59,697 nt of DNA from a virus (IMGVR_UViG_3300030233_000116:1-59697), one strand, 5' to 3'. Positions 48,899 through 56,784 are shown, numbered from the stretch's first letter. The notes: generated from the letters alone by a model not told the origin. Translations and numbers: made by a program.

Positions 48899-48981
48899 TG
48901 AGGCGGGCCGGAGTCGAACCGGCTATCGTCAGTTTATCGATCGTGCGGCGATACTGGCGCGGGGACCTCTCGGCACTCCCC
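48899..48981 (-). other. tRNA-like element, class II style, degenerate
   Basis: A canonical T-arm (GCCGG TTCGACT CCGGC), acceptor half CCGCCTC and discriminator A are clear. The 5' side (GGGGAGT) pairs with two mismatches. The middle folds as CAGTATCG-9 nt loop-CGAT(AA)ACTG, not a 7-nt anticodon loop, so no anticodon can be assigned. Could be a pseudo-tRNA, a second att relic, or a structured RNA. The flanks from 48777 to 49065 hold only this element and one possible micro-ORF. Confidence 0.5.
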
Positions 48982-49065
48982 AGCTCTTAGGTGATCTCTC
49001 AAACAAGTGCATAGGCCTTCTCGCAAGCTGCGTGTCACCGTCCACGCCGCCGCCTCAAATTCAGA

Positions 49066-49608
49066 TCAAAAAGGAATATTATCCTCCTCTTCGCCACCAT
49101 CCAGATTGGGATCCGCCGGACGCTCCCGGCGTTGTGGAGCGGTCTCACGTTTGCGCCCTCCGCTATCCCGAACCGCCTTGGCCAGTGCCTTACTCTTCCG
49201 CCCCATCGACCGAAGCAGCGTGTTCAGCTTCGCCTCTTCAAGCGCTTTTCCGCCACCGCCAGAAATCGGATTCAGCCATTTCACCCGATACCGGGTCTTG
49301 CCCTCCCACTCCTCCGACTCGACCACGATCCGGCAAAGCAGGTCCACGAACGGCACGTAACCCTGTGACATCTCTTCCAGATCGCCATCCCAATCAAAAG
49401 CCTCAGCCAAGGTTTCCACCGTCCGATCAAAGGCGGCCTCGGTGAGCCAACCTTGCCAGACAATTTCCCTCCCAGCCTGCGGACCTTCCTCGACGATCAG
49501 CGGCACCCGAATGAATGGCGTCCCCTTTTCCCCCGATTCGCCGAACCAGGTATTGCCCGGCGCTTTCACCCGGGCCACAAACGTTCCTGCAGCATCGACG
49601 TATTCCAT
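49066..49608 (-). CDS. SSB-like DNA-binding protein
   Basis: 180 residues. The N-terminal OB-like part (GTFVARVKAPGNTWFGESGE, KGTPFIRVPLIVEEG) resembles phage DUF669-type ssDNA-binding proteins. The C-terminus is an acidic EEEDNIPF, the classic SSB tip that recruits partners. Lies next to recombination genes. Family name uncertain. Confidence 0.7.
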   Translation of the reverse strand: MEYVDAAGTFVARVKAPGNTWFGESGEKGTPFIRVPLIVEEGPQAGREIVWQGWLTEAAFDRTVETLAEAFDWDGDLEEMSQGYVPFVDLLCRIVVESEEWEGKTRYRVKWLNPISGGGGKALEEAKLNTLLRSMGRKSKALAKAVRDSGGRKRETAPQRRERPADPNLDGGEEEDNIPF

Positions 49609-50435
49609 TAGAGATTGCCCTCCAGAATCATGATCTTGGTGCTTTCGGCGACCTTGGCGATCGCGTCACGGGCAGCGGCCTCGATAATTTCGTGTGGTCG
49701 CACGAGTTCATACCGGAAGCTCAGCTTGCCGCTGTGCAGCCGGAATTGAAGACGTGCCTCCACCTTGTAGGCAGGACCACCCAGGAATGGAGCGATGCCG
49801 ATGGTAAATTTCTCGGGAATCGTCAGCTCACCTTTCTTGCCGGCTTTCGCCTCGATGTTTTCAGCGTAACGAAATGACCGCTGGCCGTTGTCGAGCCGCA
49901 CCGCACTGCCGAATTCGGCTGTTGTCGTCGCCTCCATAGTCATCGCCAGTTCCAGCATATCGGCCGCGGTTGGAGTCTGAAATTCCGGAGCGTGCTCCTC
50001 GATGAACAAAGCAAACTCTTCCTGAGTCTGATTATGCCCATTGGAGGCAACCCATTTCGTCCATTCTGGCGTCTGCGGGAAATTGTAGCGAGCGCCAAAC
50101 TGACAGCGACCGATCGCGCCGATTCCGTTTTGCGTCCCGTGCCAATCCAGCAGCCCGAGGAGGCTTGCGGCATGCAGTCCGATCGATGCAAAAATGATCT
50201 TTCGGTTGTGCTGCAAAGGAGGCTTCATTGAGTTCATGTAATCGATGAAGGATGCAATGGTGTTGCAGGTCACGACCTGCTTCATTGTCGCCGGGTAATC
50301 GTCGAATTCGGCGAGCGATTGCAGCCGGTAACCTTCGGGAATTTTGACGAAGGCCGTTCGTCCATCCGAATGAATGGGCTCTCCGGCGGCCTCAAGGATG
50401 TCGCGCAGAGCGATAGTTTCAGAGATTTCTTGCAT
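49608..50435 (-). CDS. DUF2303 family protein
   Basis: 275 residues from ATG 50435; a GTG at 50444 would add three. Pattern FVKIPEGYRLQSLAEFDDYP, CNTIASFIDYMN and the C-terminal KLSFRYELVRPHEIIEAAAR match DUF2303 (YfdQ-like), common in phage recombination clusters and of unknown activity. TAATG-type contact with the SSB-like gene. Confidence 0.8.
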   Translation of the reverse strand: MQEISETIALRDILEAAGEPIHSDGRTAFVKIPEGYRLQSLAEFDDYPATMKQVVTCNTIASFIDYMNSMKPPLQHNRKIIFASIGLHAASLLGLLDWHGTQNGIGAIGRCQFGARYNFPQTPEWTKWVASNGHNQTQEEFALFIEEHAPEFQTPTAADMLELAMTMEATTTAEFGSAVRLDNGQRSFRYAENIEAKAGKKGELTIPEKFTIGIAPFLGGPAYKVEARLQFRLHSGKLSFRYELVRPHEIIEAAARDAIAKVAESTKIMILEGNL

Positions 50436-50461
50436 GGTATTCACGTAGCGTGGTGGTGGCT

Positions 50462-50800
50462 TTATTGTTGCGCGGCTTCCCGCAGGGGTTGAGTGGGTTT
50501 CTCGACCTCACGGAGATCGAGCATTTTCTGATTGGGATCATCACGCTGCAGAAGATTTTCTTCCGTGGTGAAAAGCATGGTGCCCGGTTTGATGCCTTCC
50601 GGCACCTTGGCTTTGATCAAGTCGGATACAACCACTTGGTCGCTGTTGCCGTCGATCGGTTTGACCGTCAGCTTGATGGTGAGTTCGCCGGCTTTATTAT
50701 GCTCGCGCACGGCAGCGACCAGCTTAGCAAGCTCTTCGCTCGCATCGATCAGAGCGTTACCTTTCCGCAGTTCGCGGAATGTGATTTCAAAGGAGTTCAT
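50462..50800 (-). CDS. hypothetical recombination-module protein
   Basis: 112 residues. FEITFRELRKGNALIDASEE, AGELTIKLTVKPIDGNSDQV and a C-terminal TMLFTTEENLLQRDDPNQKM. This gene type often accompanies DUF2303 in phages; function unknown. One base separates it from the next upstream gene. Confidence 0.7.
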   Translation of the reverse strand: MNSFEITFRELRKGNALIDASEELAKLVAAVREHNKAGELTIKLTVKPIDGNSDQVVVSDLIKAKVPEGIKPGTMLFTTEENLLQRDDPNQKMLDLREVEKPTQPLREAAQQ

Positions 50801-50801
50801 T

Positions 50802-50999
50802 TTACCAAATCCCGTCGGGATGTTCTTGTTTCAATGCGTTGATATTTTCGCGGATATAAGCCGCCACGGGGCAACTCTTGTCCGACTGCTTACCATTACT
50901 CCACAACCAGTGCAGATAGCTTGCAGGCACATCCTGCATGGGCTCTCCCTTGTGCTTCCCAAACGGCATGGGACATAGGTCGCTCAATGGCTCAGGCAT
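50802..50999 (-). CDS. DUF3820-like small protein
   Basis: 65 residues from ATG 50999. PMPFGKHKGEPMQDVPASYL and HWLWSNGKQSDKSCPV match the DUF3820 / exodeoxyribonuclease X C-terminal-like pattern. Probably DNA-related. Forms TAATG with the Tad1-like gene before it. Confidence 0.75.
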   Translation of the reverse strand: MPEPLSDLCPMPFGKHKGEPMQDVPASYLHWLWSNGKQSDKSCPVAAYIRENINALKQEHPDGIW

Positions 51000-51403
51000 T
51001 ACTTTGTATGGGTGCCTTCCACCCCGCGAGCCATGCGCTTCAGCGTGCGAAACTGAAGCCAGTGTTGAGCTTCTTTCACAGCCTTTAATGCCCGCCCGTT
51101 TTCCTCGCAGGCAAAAGGGCCGGCTTGAAAACATTCGAGACGATCCTGGACAATGGCGAGCAGGACCTCCTGAGTGAGTCCATTCACCCCCGCTTCAGGG
51201 ATTGGGCCATTCTGGAAATGAATGGTAATGGCCGTGTCGTCAGGGTTGTCGATGGGGTCGCGTGATGGGTTGTCGGGCAAAAAATACCCGGTGACCCGAT
51301 AGCAGTGTGATGCGCCGCCAGCACCAGGATTATCGCGGACTTCGATGTTCAGCCGGTCGTTCGGCGGGTTGACTTTATGAGTGTGGATTTCTCGAGCAAT
51401 CAT
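50999..51403 (-). CDS. candidate Tad1/Acb2-hairpin family anti-defence protein
   Basis: 134 residues from ATG 51403 (ATGA). A beta N-terminal domain (CYRVTGYFLPDNP; TAITIHFQNGPI) precedes GVNGLTQEVLLAIVQDRLEC, FQAGPFACEENGRALKAV and RTLKRMARGVEGTHT. I recall this C-terminal helical-hairpin pattern from phage proteins annotated as Acb2/Tad1 domain, which sequester cyclic-nucleotide and gcADPR immune signals. Whether this copy binds a signal molecule is inference. Confidence 0.6.
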   Translation of the reverse strand: MIAREIHTHKVNPPNDRLNIEVRDNPGAGGASHCYRVTGYFLPDNPSRDPIDNPDDTAITIHFQNGPIPEAGVNGLTQEVLLAIVQDRLECFQAGPFACEENGRALKAVKEAQHWLQFRTLKRMARGVEGTHTK

Positions 51404-52299
51404 TTCTGCAGTTTCTCCAGTTTGTTTATTCCGGCACGCACACGGTGCGCCGGGAGTTTTTCGATGTCGACAGCTTCCCACTTCGCGCGGGCTTCGTCGG
51501 TGAGCTTCGCGGTTTTCAATAGAGCCGCGAACCGTTTGCGGATTTCAGCCGGTCGGTTGCGATCGACTTCATCCGCAAAAATCTTGTATCCGTCTTCTTC
51601 CGGCATCTCTAATTCAGGTGGCAGAGACAGGCGATTTTTTGCATCCCATCCTGGACTCCATTCGGTTTTAATGACCCGCCCGCCATCAACTGCCTTCTTC
51701 TTCCCACTGTCTTTATCTTTGACTTTCAGAACATCGTAGACGGCGAAAAGACAGGCATCGGGCCACTCACGCAGCATCCCAGTGAAGTGTTTTTGGCCCT
51801 TCATTTGATACCGATCCCATGTTTCCCCAGACGGATCGTTGAAGGGTTTGATCTCGACATGAGATGTGATGATGATGCCCATCGAATGCTTTTCGCGCAG
51901 CCGATCGAGTTGCACTAAAAGCGTTTTGAGTTCGATCGGGGCAATCGTTTGAAACCCCTTACCATACCCATACTCCTCGATGTTAGTTTTGCCGTCACGC
52001 GCGCAAACAAAGTCATGGATCAATCGCTCCAACCAATCAGCAGTATCAATGACGAGCGTGTCATAAATGGACTTTTCTTCAGCAATCAATTCCTCGAGCA
52101 GAGCAAGCACGTCTCGGAACGTGTCCGGCTCCAGATGCGGAATTCCATCCAGCCCGGTCAGGCCGTTTTCCGCGCAGATGAATAGCGGATTGGGCGCATT
52201 CGCGGCCCACGTGGTTTTTCCGATCCCTTCCGGGCCGGCAAGAACAATTCGCGGGGGAAGGACCGCGACAGTAGGTTTAATTCGTTGCAAAACAGACAT
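51400..52299 (-). CDS. Sak4-like RecA-fold ATPase
   Basis: 299 residues from ATG 52299. IVLAGPEGIGKTTWAANAP (Walker A, residue about 20), DTLVIDTADWLERLIHDF (Walker B) and GIIITSHVEIKPF match the phage AAA_24/Sak4 family of single-strand annealing or recombination ATPases. Placement with the SSB-like protein and PD-(D/E)XK nuclease gives a complete recombination set. Confidence 0.8.
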   Translation of the reverse strand: MSVLQRIKPTVAVLPPRIVLAGPEGIGKTTWAANAPNPLFICAENGLTGLDGIPHLEPDTFRDVLALLEELIAEEKSIYDTLVIDTADWLERLIHDFVCARDGKTNIEEYGYGKGFQTIAPIELKTLLVQLDRLREKHSMGIIITSHVEIKPFNDPSGETWDRYQMKGQKHFTGMLREWPDACLFAVYDVLKVKDKDSGKKKAVDGGRVIKTEWSPGWDAKNRLSLPPELEMPEEDGYKIFADEVDRNRPAEIRKRFAALLKTAKLTDEARAKWEAVDIEKLPAHRVRAGINKLEKLQK

Positions 52300-52375
52300 G
52301 ATGTAATATGTTTTGCGCGTCATCTCTCTCATCATGGCCCGGTAGCTGACGCGCAGTTGGCTTCCGGGCCAATTT

Positions 52376-53524
52376 TTAGAATAATCCGAGGGCTGGATCT
52401 GGATCGGGAGATGGACGGGGATTGGAGCCGCCTAAATGGCTGGCTTTCTCAGCCACGGCTGTTTCTCTCCACAGACTTCGAAGATACGTCTCGACGCACT
52501 CGTGGAACAAAGATCCGACGCGCAGCGGCTCGCCCTTATCTTCCGTGCTCTCGACGCAATCCTCGTATCGGAGCGCATGGAGCCGAGCACATTTCCGCAG
52601 AGCGCCAAGCCGCGAGTTGGTGAGCAACTGCATCCCGGCCACTTCCTGCGCGCCGTCGATCTCGGAATGACGTTTTTCCTTCGCCCGATACCGGACGCCA
52701 TCGACCGACGCCCGTCCGGTACACAGTTCGAAAAACTCACACGAGCCGAAGGCATGGCATGCCGATGGATTCCGAGGCCAGAGAGCCTGTCGCCGCCAAT
52801 AAAGAATCTGTTGGCTTTGCGCCCAGGCGTCCTGCATGTATTCGAGCAGATCGGTGTCGAGCCGGGGCACTTCCTTGATGGCGAAATAACCACTCAAGTT
52901 TTCCATCAGTTTTTCGTGTAGCCGCTCTCCATGCTCTTCCGGTGTCTCCATACGAGTTTGCAGGACGTAGCCTCGTTCCGCATCGGCCGATTGCCGCCAA
53001 TCCTTCTTTCCGGTCGTGTTGCGAACGCGATTCCCGCTCTGGTCGAGCACGATTTTCTTGCCTCGCTCATCAAGCAGGGGAATCTGCGCGACCCGGATTG
53101 CTGGCTTTTTCGCGACGTCGTAAACGACCGTGTCGACCTGCATCCCCATATTCATGAGCGCGAGAATGTATTTTGAAATCTGCGTGTCCATCTGAAGCCG
53201 TTGCCAGTAGATGGAGCCCGGCTCGATGTCTTCCGAGCTGGTTTTGTGCTCCATCACCTTGATCCGCCCGGTTGCCTTCTCCCGCAAAACCGCATCGATC
53301 TTGCCGGCTTCCACGAAAGACTTGCTGGCCGCTTTGGTTTCCGGATTGAGCAGCGGAAAGGAAAACTCTCGCTCGACATCGATCACATCATGTTGAGCGA
53401 GCACCGGCTCGATCTTGACGCACCACGCACGGAAAAGGGCTTCCGCCTTTGCGGCATCGTAGTCTTCGCCCGAAGGGGCGGACCGACGCGACCGCATCAC
53501 CTGGATGGATTGCTCGGGGGTCAT
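52376..53524 (-). CDS. PD-(D/E)XK nuclease, permuted order
   Basis: 382 residues from ATG 53524 (ATGA). Core nuclease: AGKIDAVLREKATGRIKV with Asp near 77, then MEHKTSSEDIEPGS with Glu 92 and Lys 94. Cys 256, 262 and 268 resemble three Fe-S ligands. The segment LLTNSRLGALRKCARLHALR … RVGSLFHECVETYLRSLW, which normally begins this family and supplies the first Cys and the catalytic His, here sits at residues about 298-354. So the protein reads core first, N-terminal segment last. Probably a recombination exonuclease (Cas4/AddB-like). Confidence 0.75.
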   Translation of the reverse strand: MTPEQSIQVMRSRRSAPSGEDYDAAKAEALFRAWCVKIEPVLAQHDVIDVEREFSFPLLNPETKAASKSFVEAGKIDAVLREKATGRIKVMEHKTSSEDIEPGSIYWQRLQMDTQISKYILALMNMGMQVDTVVYDVAKKPAIRVAQIPLLDERGKKIVLDQSGNRVRNTTGKKDWRQSADAERGYVLQTRMETPEEHGERLHEKLMENLSGYFAIKEVPRLDTDLLEYMQDAWAQSQQILYWRRQALWPRNPSACHAFGSCEFFELCTGRASVDGVRYRAKEKRHSEIDGAQEVAGMQLLTNSRLGALRKCARLHALRYEDCVESTEDKGEPLRVGSLFHECVETYLRSLWRETAVAEKASHLGGSNPRPSPDPDPALGLF

Positions 53525-53709
53525 TTCAGCTCCCTTTCGTAAAGATGGGCAGTGCCCCTCTTGAGGCTGATCTCCTTGACCAACAGGCGCTGAATCATCT
53601 CGCTCAGAGACATCCCGCGCTCCTTTGCGACGCGCATTGCCTCCAATTTCACTTTGGTTGAGAGATAGATGGTCGCCGGGCCACCGTCTCGTAAAGTCTT
53701 CTCGCTCAT
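53521..53709 (-). CDS. ribbon-helix-helix regulator (leftward)
   Basis: 62 residues from ATG 53709; further ATGs upstream overlap the operator. PATIYLSTKVKLEAMRVAKE and GMSLSEMIQRLLVKEI form an Arc/MetJ-type RHH. First gene of the leftward recombination operon, so likely autoregulates it. Homologous to the divergent gene at 53796. Confidence 0.75.
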   Translation of the reverse strand: MSEKTLRDGGPATIYLSTKVKLEAMRVAKERGMSLSEMIQRLLVKEISLKRGTAHLYERELK

Positions 53710-53724
53710 GCTTGGACGTATATT

Positions 53725-53783
53725 TATGCGCATATTTGGGCGTATCAATAAGAAAGTTGATGATGCGCCCCGTTATACGTATA
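53725..53783. promoter_or_regulatory. divergent RHH operator region
   Basis: Two perfect 10-bp palindromes, TATGCGCATA (53725-53734) and TATACGTATA (53774-53783), plus extra CGTAT half-sites at about 53717-53722 and 53741-53745, within the 86 bp between two divergent RHH genes. Typical layout for RHH dimers binding related half-sites. Confidence 0.65.
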
Positions 53784-53795
53784 GATAAAAGAGAA

Positions 53796-53996
53796 ATGGG
53801 GCGGGAAAAAACAAACATTACTCTTCATCCGGTAGTGAAATCGGGAGCTATTGAGCTTGCGAAATCGCAGGGCCGCAGTCTGTCGGAGTTGATCGAGCGC
53901 TTGCTTGAGGACGAAATCCGAGAATCTGAACCAAGGGTTGCGGAACCCGCACCGAGTTACGATGCGGCAAAGCCAAATCGGAAGAAAGATAAGTAG
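53796..53996 (+). CDS. ribbon-helix-helix regulator (rightward)
   Basis: 66 residues from ATG 53796; ATG 53760 would extend through the operator. TNITLHPVVKSGAIELAKSQ and GRSLSELIERLLEDEI parallel the leftward gene. C-terminal tail is Pro/Lys-rich. Heads the rightward immunity-like module. Likely competes with its paralog for the shared sites. Confidence 0.75.
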   Translation: MGREKTNITLHPVVKSGAIELAKSQGRSLSELIERLLEDEIRESEPRVAEPAPSYDAAKPNRKKDK

Positions 53997-54069
53997 TGGT
54001 TTCATCGCCAAAAATCATGCAATGCGTTCGCCTGATCGTAAACCGTGCGCAGAGGTGCCCAAAGGTGCA

Positions 54070-54081
54070 GGCTGCGCAGCC
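54070..54081. promoter_or_regulatory. 12-bp palindrome before rightward gene
   Basis: GGCTGCGCAGCC is a perfect palindrome 19 bp before ATG 54101, in a 104-bp gap that also holds two AGGTGC repeats (54056-54067 region). A possible operator. Confidence 0.4.
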
Positions 54082-54100
54082 CCCCTTGTGAATAAGAATT

Positions 54101-54460
54101 ATGCCCAGAGTATATGCCACCATGTCGGAGCCTCTGTTTGAGGCTTTCCGCCTCCTTCGTCGGGATCTCCACTACCGGACTGATTCCGAAATGATCTGCG
54201 GGTTCACCCGCTACCAGGGAATAAGCCAGCAGCCCCACAAGCTGACTGAAGATTGGGCCAATATGACCGGGTATGAGCGTGATCAGCTCGATGCCGGCAT
54301 CCTGGAATTGGTTCAGACCAAGGCCGCAACCAAAGGTTCGTGGTTAAAAGCACTGATCTACGAGTGTATTATGGAAGTGAATGGGGAAGGAGCAAAATCA
54401 CCACGAGTCAACGAGGTGATGGACATGCTTCCCAAAAAAATCTCGGAGAAACTAAAATGA
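54101..54460 (+). CDS. hypothetical rightward protein
   Basis: 119 residues. PLFEAFRLLRRDLHYRTDSE and MICGFTRYQGISQQP; helical C-terminus (NEVMDMLPKKISEKLK). Lies between the RHH regulator and a membrane protein. No family recognised. Confidence 0.65.
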   Translation: MPRVYATMSEPLFEAFRLLRRDLHYRTDSEMICGFTRYQGISQQPHKLTEDWANMTGYERDQLDAGILELVQTKAATKGSWLKALIYECIMEVNGEGAKSPRVNEVMDMLPKKISEKLK

Positions 54461-54720
54461 AATATCTGGCGATTACATGTTTTGCCATTCTGCATGTTTA
54501 TTCCACTATGCTGGCATGGCTTGCCAATAGCGAATCGGGATTACTTACTCAGATTCTTGTTACCTTTTTCACCTTCACCCTGCCGTTTATCGCTGAAGTC
54601 TTCTGGTTTGTTTATGCGATGGCGTCAGGCATTTGGCTTTACGTGGGGTTCGCTTGTGTGACCGGTCTTTTTGTCATGTTTTCCGGTCTCTCTATTGGAG
54701 AGAAAGCCGCCAAACCATGA
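54457..54720 (+). CDS. small membrane protein
   Basis: 87 residues from ATG 54457 (ATGA). Three membrane helices: YLAITCFAILHVYSTMLAWL, ILVTFFTFTLPFIAEVFWFV and IWLYVGFACVTGLFVMFSGL. In a prophage-side operon such proteins are often superinfection-exclusion factors; that is inference. Confidence 0.7.
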   Translation: MKYLAITCFAILHVYSTMLAWLANSESGLLTQILVTFFTFTLPFIAEVFWFVYAMASGIWLYVGFACVTGLFVMFSGLSIGEKAAKP

Positions 54721-55157
54721 CCCCCTCACCCCTCAGCCTCAGGCTAAAAGAAGAGCGCATGAAGCGCGGTCTCACGTTCGAGGCCGTGGCCGATCGAGCG
54801 AGGGAATCCGGATTTCCGCAAATCGTGAAAGCCGTGCCGTGGAATGTCGAGCATGGCAAACGATTTCCCGAGCCTGCATCCCTGCGCGCATTGCTGGCCG
54901 GTATCGGCATCCCGCCGAACTCTCGCGATTATCGCGAAATCCTGGATCTCTACGTGCGCGAGATCGTTCGTGACGCTCTGCCGGTGAAACCCTTGCCGGA
55001 CGACCTCGAGGATTACGTTCACAGCCCATCGCAACAGCAGTTGATCCAGAAGATCGTGGAACTCGAGCCGGACCAACAACAGGAGATCCTGTTGGCAATC
55101 CAACGCCCGGAGGTGCTGGACGCCTTAGCGACCCTCAACAGGCTTTACGAAGCCTGA
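54717..55157 (+). CDS. Xre-like repressor candidate
   Basis: 146 residues from ATG 54717 (ATGA). SLRLKEERMKRGLTFEAVAD followed by VPWNVEHGKRFPEPASLRAL is an Xre-type HTH; the C-terminal half (LIQKIVELEPDQQQEILLAI) is helical, perhaps for dimers. Last gene of the module, ending 1 bp from the convergent endolysin. A candidate lysogeny regulator; there is no C-terminal LexA-type peptidase domain. Confidence 0.7.
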   Translation: MTPSPLSLRLKEERMKRGLTFEAVADRARESGFPQIVKAVPWNVEHGKRFPEPASLRALLAGIGIPPNSRDYREILDLYVREIVRDALPVKPLPDDLEDYVHSPSQQQLIQKIVELEPDQQQEILLAIQRPEVLDALATLNRLYEA

Positions 55158-55158
55158 A

Positions 55159-55830
55159 CTACAAATCGGCGAACTGCCAATGCATCCAGTCGTAGTCGCG
55201 TGCGCGCCCCAGGCTGGTGGCTCCGTAGCTTTCGATGATGCGCCACATCGGCAGATACTCGGGCCGTGCGAAACGGGCCGTGCGGTGAGTCTCATGCAGT
55301 CGGTTGCGGTCGCCATCGAGATCGACCGCGATGCCCCAGGCATGCATTGACCATGAGGAGCCGCCGCGCATTTTGCGGACGTTGAGGCAGCCGGAAAACT
55401 CGTTGATCCCAAGTTCAACGATTCGATCCTCCCCGTATTCGCTCAGGATCTCACCAAAGATTTTTTCGAGCGTTGCCGCAACCTTTTCGTGGCAGGTAAA
55501 CCATGACAGCCGCTTGGATTTATCCCAGTCGAGGACCAATTCGAACGGCATGTTGCAGCGCCCTTGGTTGCTACCTACGGCGCCATATACCTTGACCAAC
55601 TCATCGTATTTCTGTGCGGGCCAGTCTGGAACCGTAAACCCCGGCAACGGTTGCTCGATCGTGTCGGCAGGCCGCACTGATGGATCATCGAGAGGCAAAG
55701 CTTTTACCCACGCAGTCAGAGCAGCAGAAGTTAGAGGGCCGATGTCCCCGTCGATTTTGCCATGGTAAAGGCCAGCATCACGCAGGCGACGCTGCAGTTC
55801 ATATCGGTCGTCAGGTAGAGATTCAGTCAT
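55159..55830 (-). CDS. endolysin: peptidoglycan-binding + peptidase M15
   Basis: 223 residues from ATG 55830 (ATGA with the esterase stop). Residues 8-45 (LQRRLRDAGLYHGKIDGDIG) form a PG_binding_1 repeat. The C-terminal part has SSWSMHAWGIAVDLDGDRN and DYDWMHWQF, the zinc-binding SxHxxGxAxD and WxH motifs of M15/VanY D-Ala peptidases. No signal peptide, so release depends on the holin. Terminal gene of the late operon. Confidence 0.9.
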   Translation of the reverse strand: MTESLPDDRYELQRRLRDAGLYHGKIDGDIGPLTSAALTAWVKALPLDDPSVRPADTIEQPLPGFTVPDWPAQKYDELVKVYGAVGSNQGRCNMPFELVLDWDKSKRLSWFTCHEKVAATLEKIFGEILSEYGEDRIVELGINEFSGCLNVRKMRGGSSWSMHAWGIAVDLDGDRNRLHETHRTARFARPEYLPMWRIIESYGATSLGRARDYDWMHWQFADL

Positions 55831-56480
55831 TGTTTGTAGGTGTGTTTGTAGGTGTGTTTGTAGGTGTGTTTGCAGATCATGTCGAAAGTAAGATAGTAAT
55901 CTCCGTTTTGAAACCATCCGCCATGCCCGAGATCGTTTCGCGTCACATAGTGAATGTGGGAAGCAAACCGGTCGGGAACTCCGATAAAGCCCGCGCGGCC
56001 CAAGATGCCGTAACCAAGATGCCCCATGCCAACCCACCGAGAAGCACGAGCCACCCGATGCAGCACCATATCGCTCGCGCTGCGGTAGACGTAAATGCGT
56101 TCGACGCGGCCCGCCTCAATATGCGCCTGCCATTGTGCCCGATCCCAGCGCTCTTCACTTGCTGCGGCAATGAGGTGGACTTCCGTGACGCCCTCTCCCA
56201 TCGCGAGCGCTTGCTCGATGATTGCGCAACCGTTTGAATGCCCGACCAGGATGATGTCTTCGCGTCCATAGTAGCTGGCGGTTTTGATCTCGTTGGCAAC
56301 ACGCTTGGCGTGCCTCGTTCGGCGGAAAAGAGCGGCAACCGGCGAATCGAGGTAGCGGTATTCCACGCCCCCCATATGATGTTTGAGCTGCACGTCGCGC
56401 GCCATCTTGACCGGCCACGAGCGCCAGTCATCAGTGCTGGAGAGAATGCCAGGAACGAAAATGTAATATGGCGTGGTCAT
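55827..56480 (-). CDS. alpha/beta-hydrolase esterase in lysis cassette
   Basis: 217 residues from ATG 56480. YYIFVPGILSSTDDWRSWP, then DIILVGHSNGCAIIEQALAM with the GHSNG nucleophile elbow; a late His (LGHGGWF) may complete the triad. The C-terminus carries KHTY repeats. Lies between holin-like and endolysin genes, as LysB esterases do in mycobacteriophages, suggesting attack on an outer envelope ester. No signal peptide. Confidence 0.75.
   Translation of the reverse strand: MTTPYYIFVPGILSSTDDWRSWPVKMARDVQLKHHMGGVEYRYLDSPVAALFRRTRHAKRVANEIKTASYYGREDIILVGHSNGCAIIEQALAMGEGVTEVHLIAAASEERWDRAQWQAHIEAGRVERIYVYRSASDMVLHRVARASRWVGMGHLGYGILGRAGFIGVPDRFASHIHYVTRNDLGHGGWFQNGDYYLTFDMICKHTYKHTYKHTYKQ
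55831..55866. repeat. three tandem 12-bp units in esterase 3' end
   Basis: TGTTTGTAGGTG repeats three times plus half a unit. In the esterase frame it encodes KHTY units ending in KQ. The repeat lies exactly over the coupling point with the endolysin start, so copy-number slippage could change spacing or expression. Confidence 0.85.
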
Positions 56481-56481
56481 T

Positions 56482-56784
56482 TTATGGATTGCGCTCGGAT
56501 TCGATTTTGAGAATTTCCCAAAACTCCGGCCAATGTCCGTTAGATTGATAATATTCCAACCCGATCTTGTAGTGATGAGCGGTGAAGCGATCGCGCTTGG
56601 AGATGACAACCAGCTCCAGCGTGGCGATTGTTGCCTCTAACTTGGTTACTCGGCTAAGCAAGTTCGTCACCCACACACCTGCAGCAAATGCCACAAGCGC
56701 AATGCTTGCAATGATTCCCACACCCCACCGGAAAAGAAGGGCTTGGATATCGCGGATGACGTTTTGTGCCTCTGTATCACTCAT
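56482..56784 (-). CDS. holin-like membrane protein
   Basis: 100 residues. One strong membrane helix, WGVGIIASIALVAFAAGVWV (residues about 20-39), preceded by an acidic N-terminus and followed by a coiled coil (VTKLEATIATLELVV). Size and place just ahead of the esterase and endolysin fit a class III holin or spanin-like lysis factor. Confidence 0.65.
   Translation of the reverse strand: MSDTEAQNVIRDIQALLFRWGVGIIASIALVAFAAGVWVTNLLSRVTKLEATIATLELVVISKRDRFTAHHYKIGLEYYQSNGHWPEFWEILKIESERNP

Noticed and set aside
48899-48981. Selenocysteine tRNA
   Set aside because: Although the T-arm resembles SelC, no UCA anticodon, extended acceptor or long variable arm can be folded.
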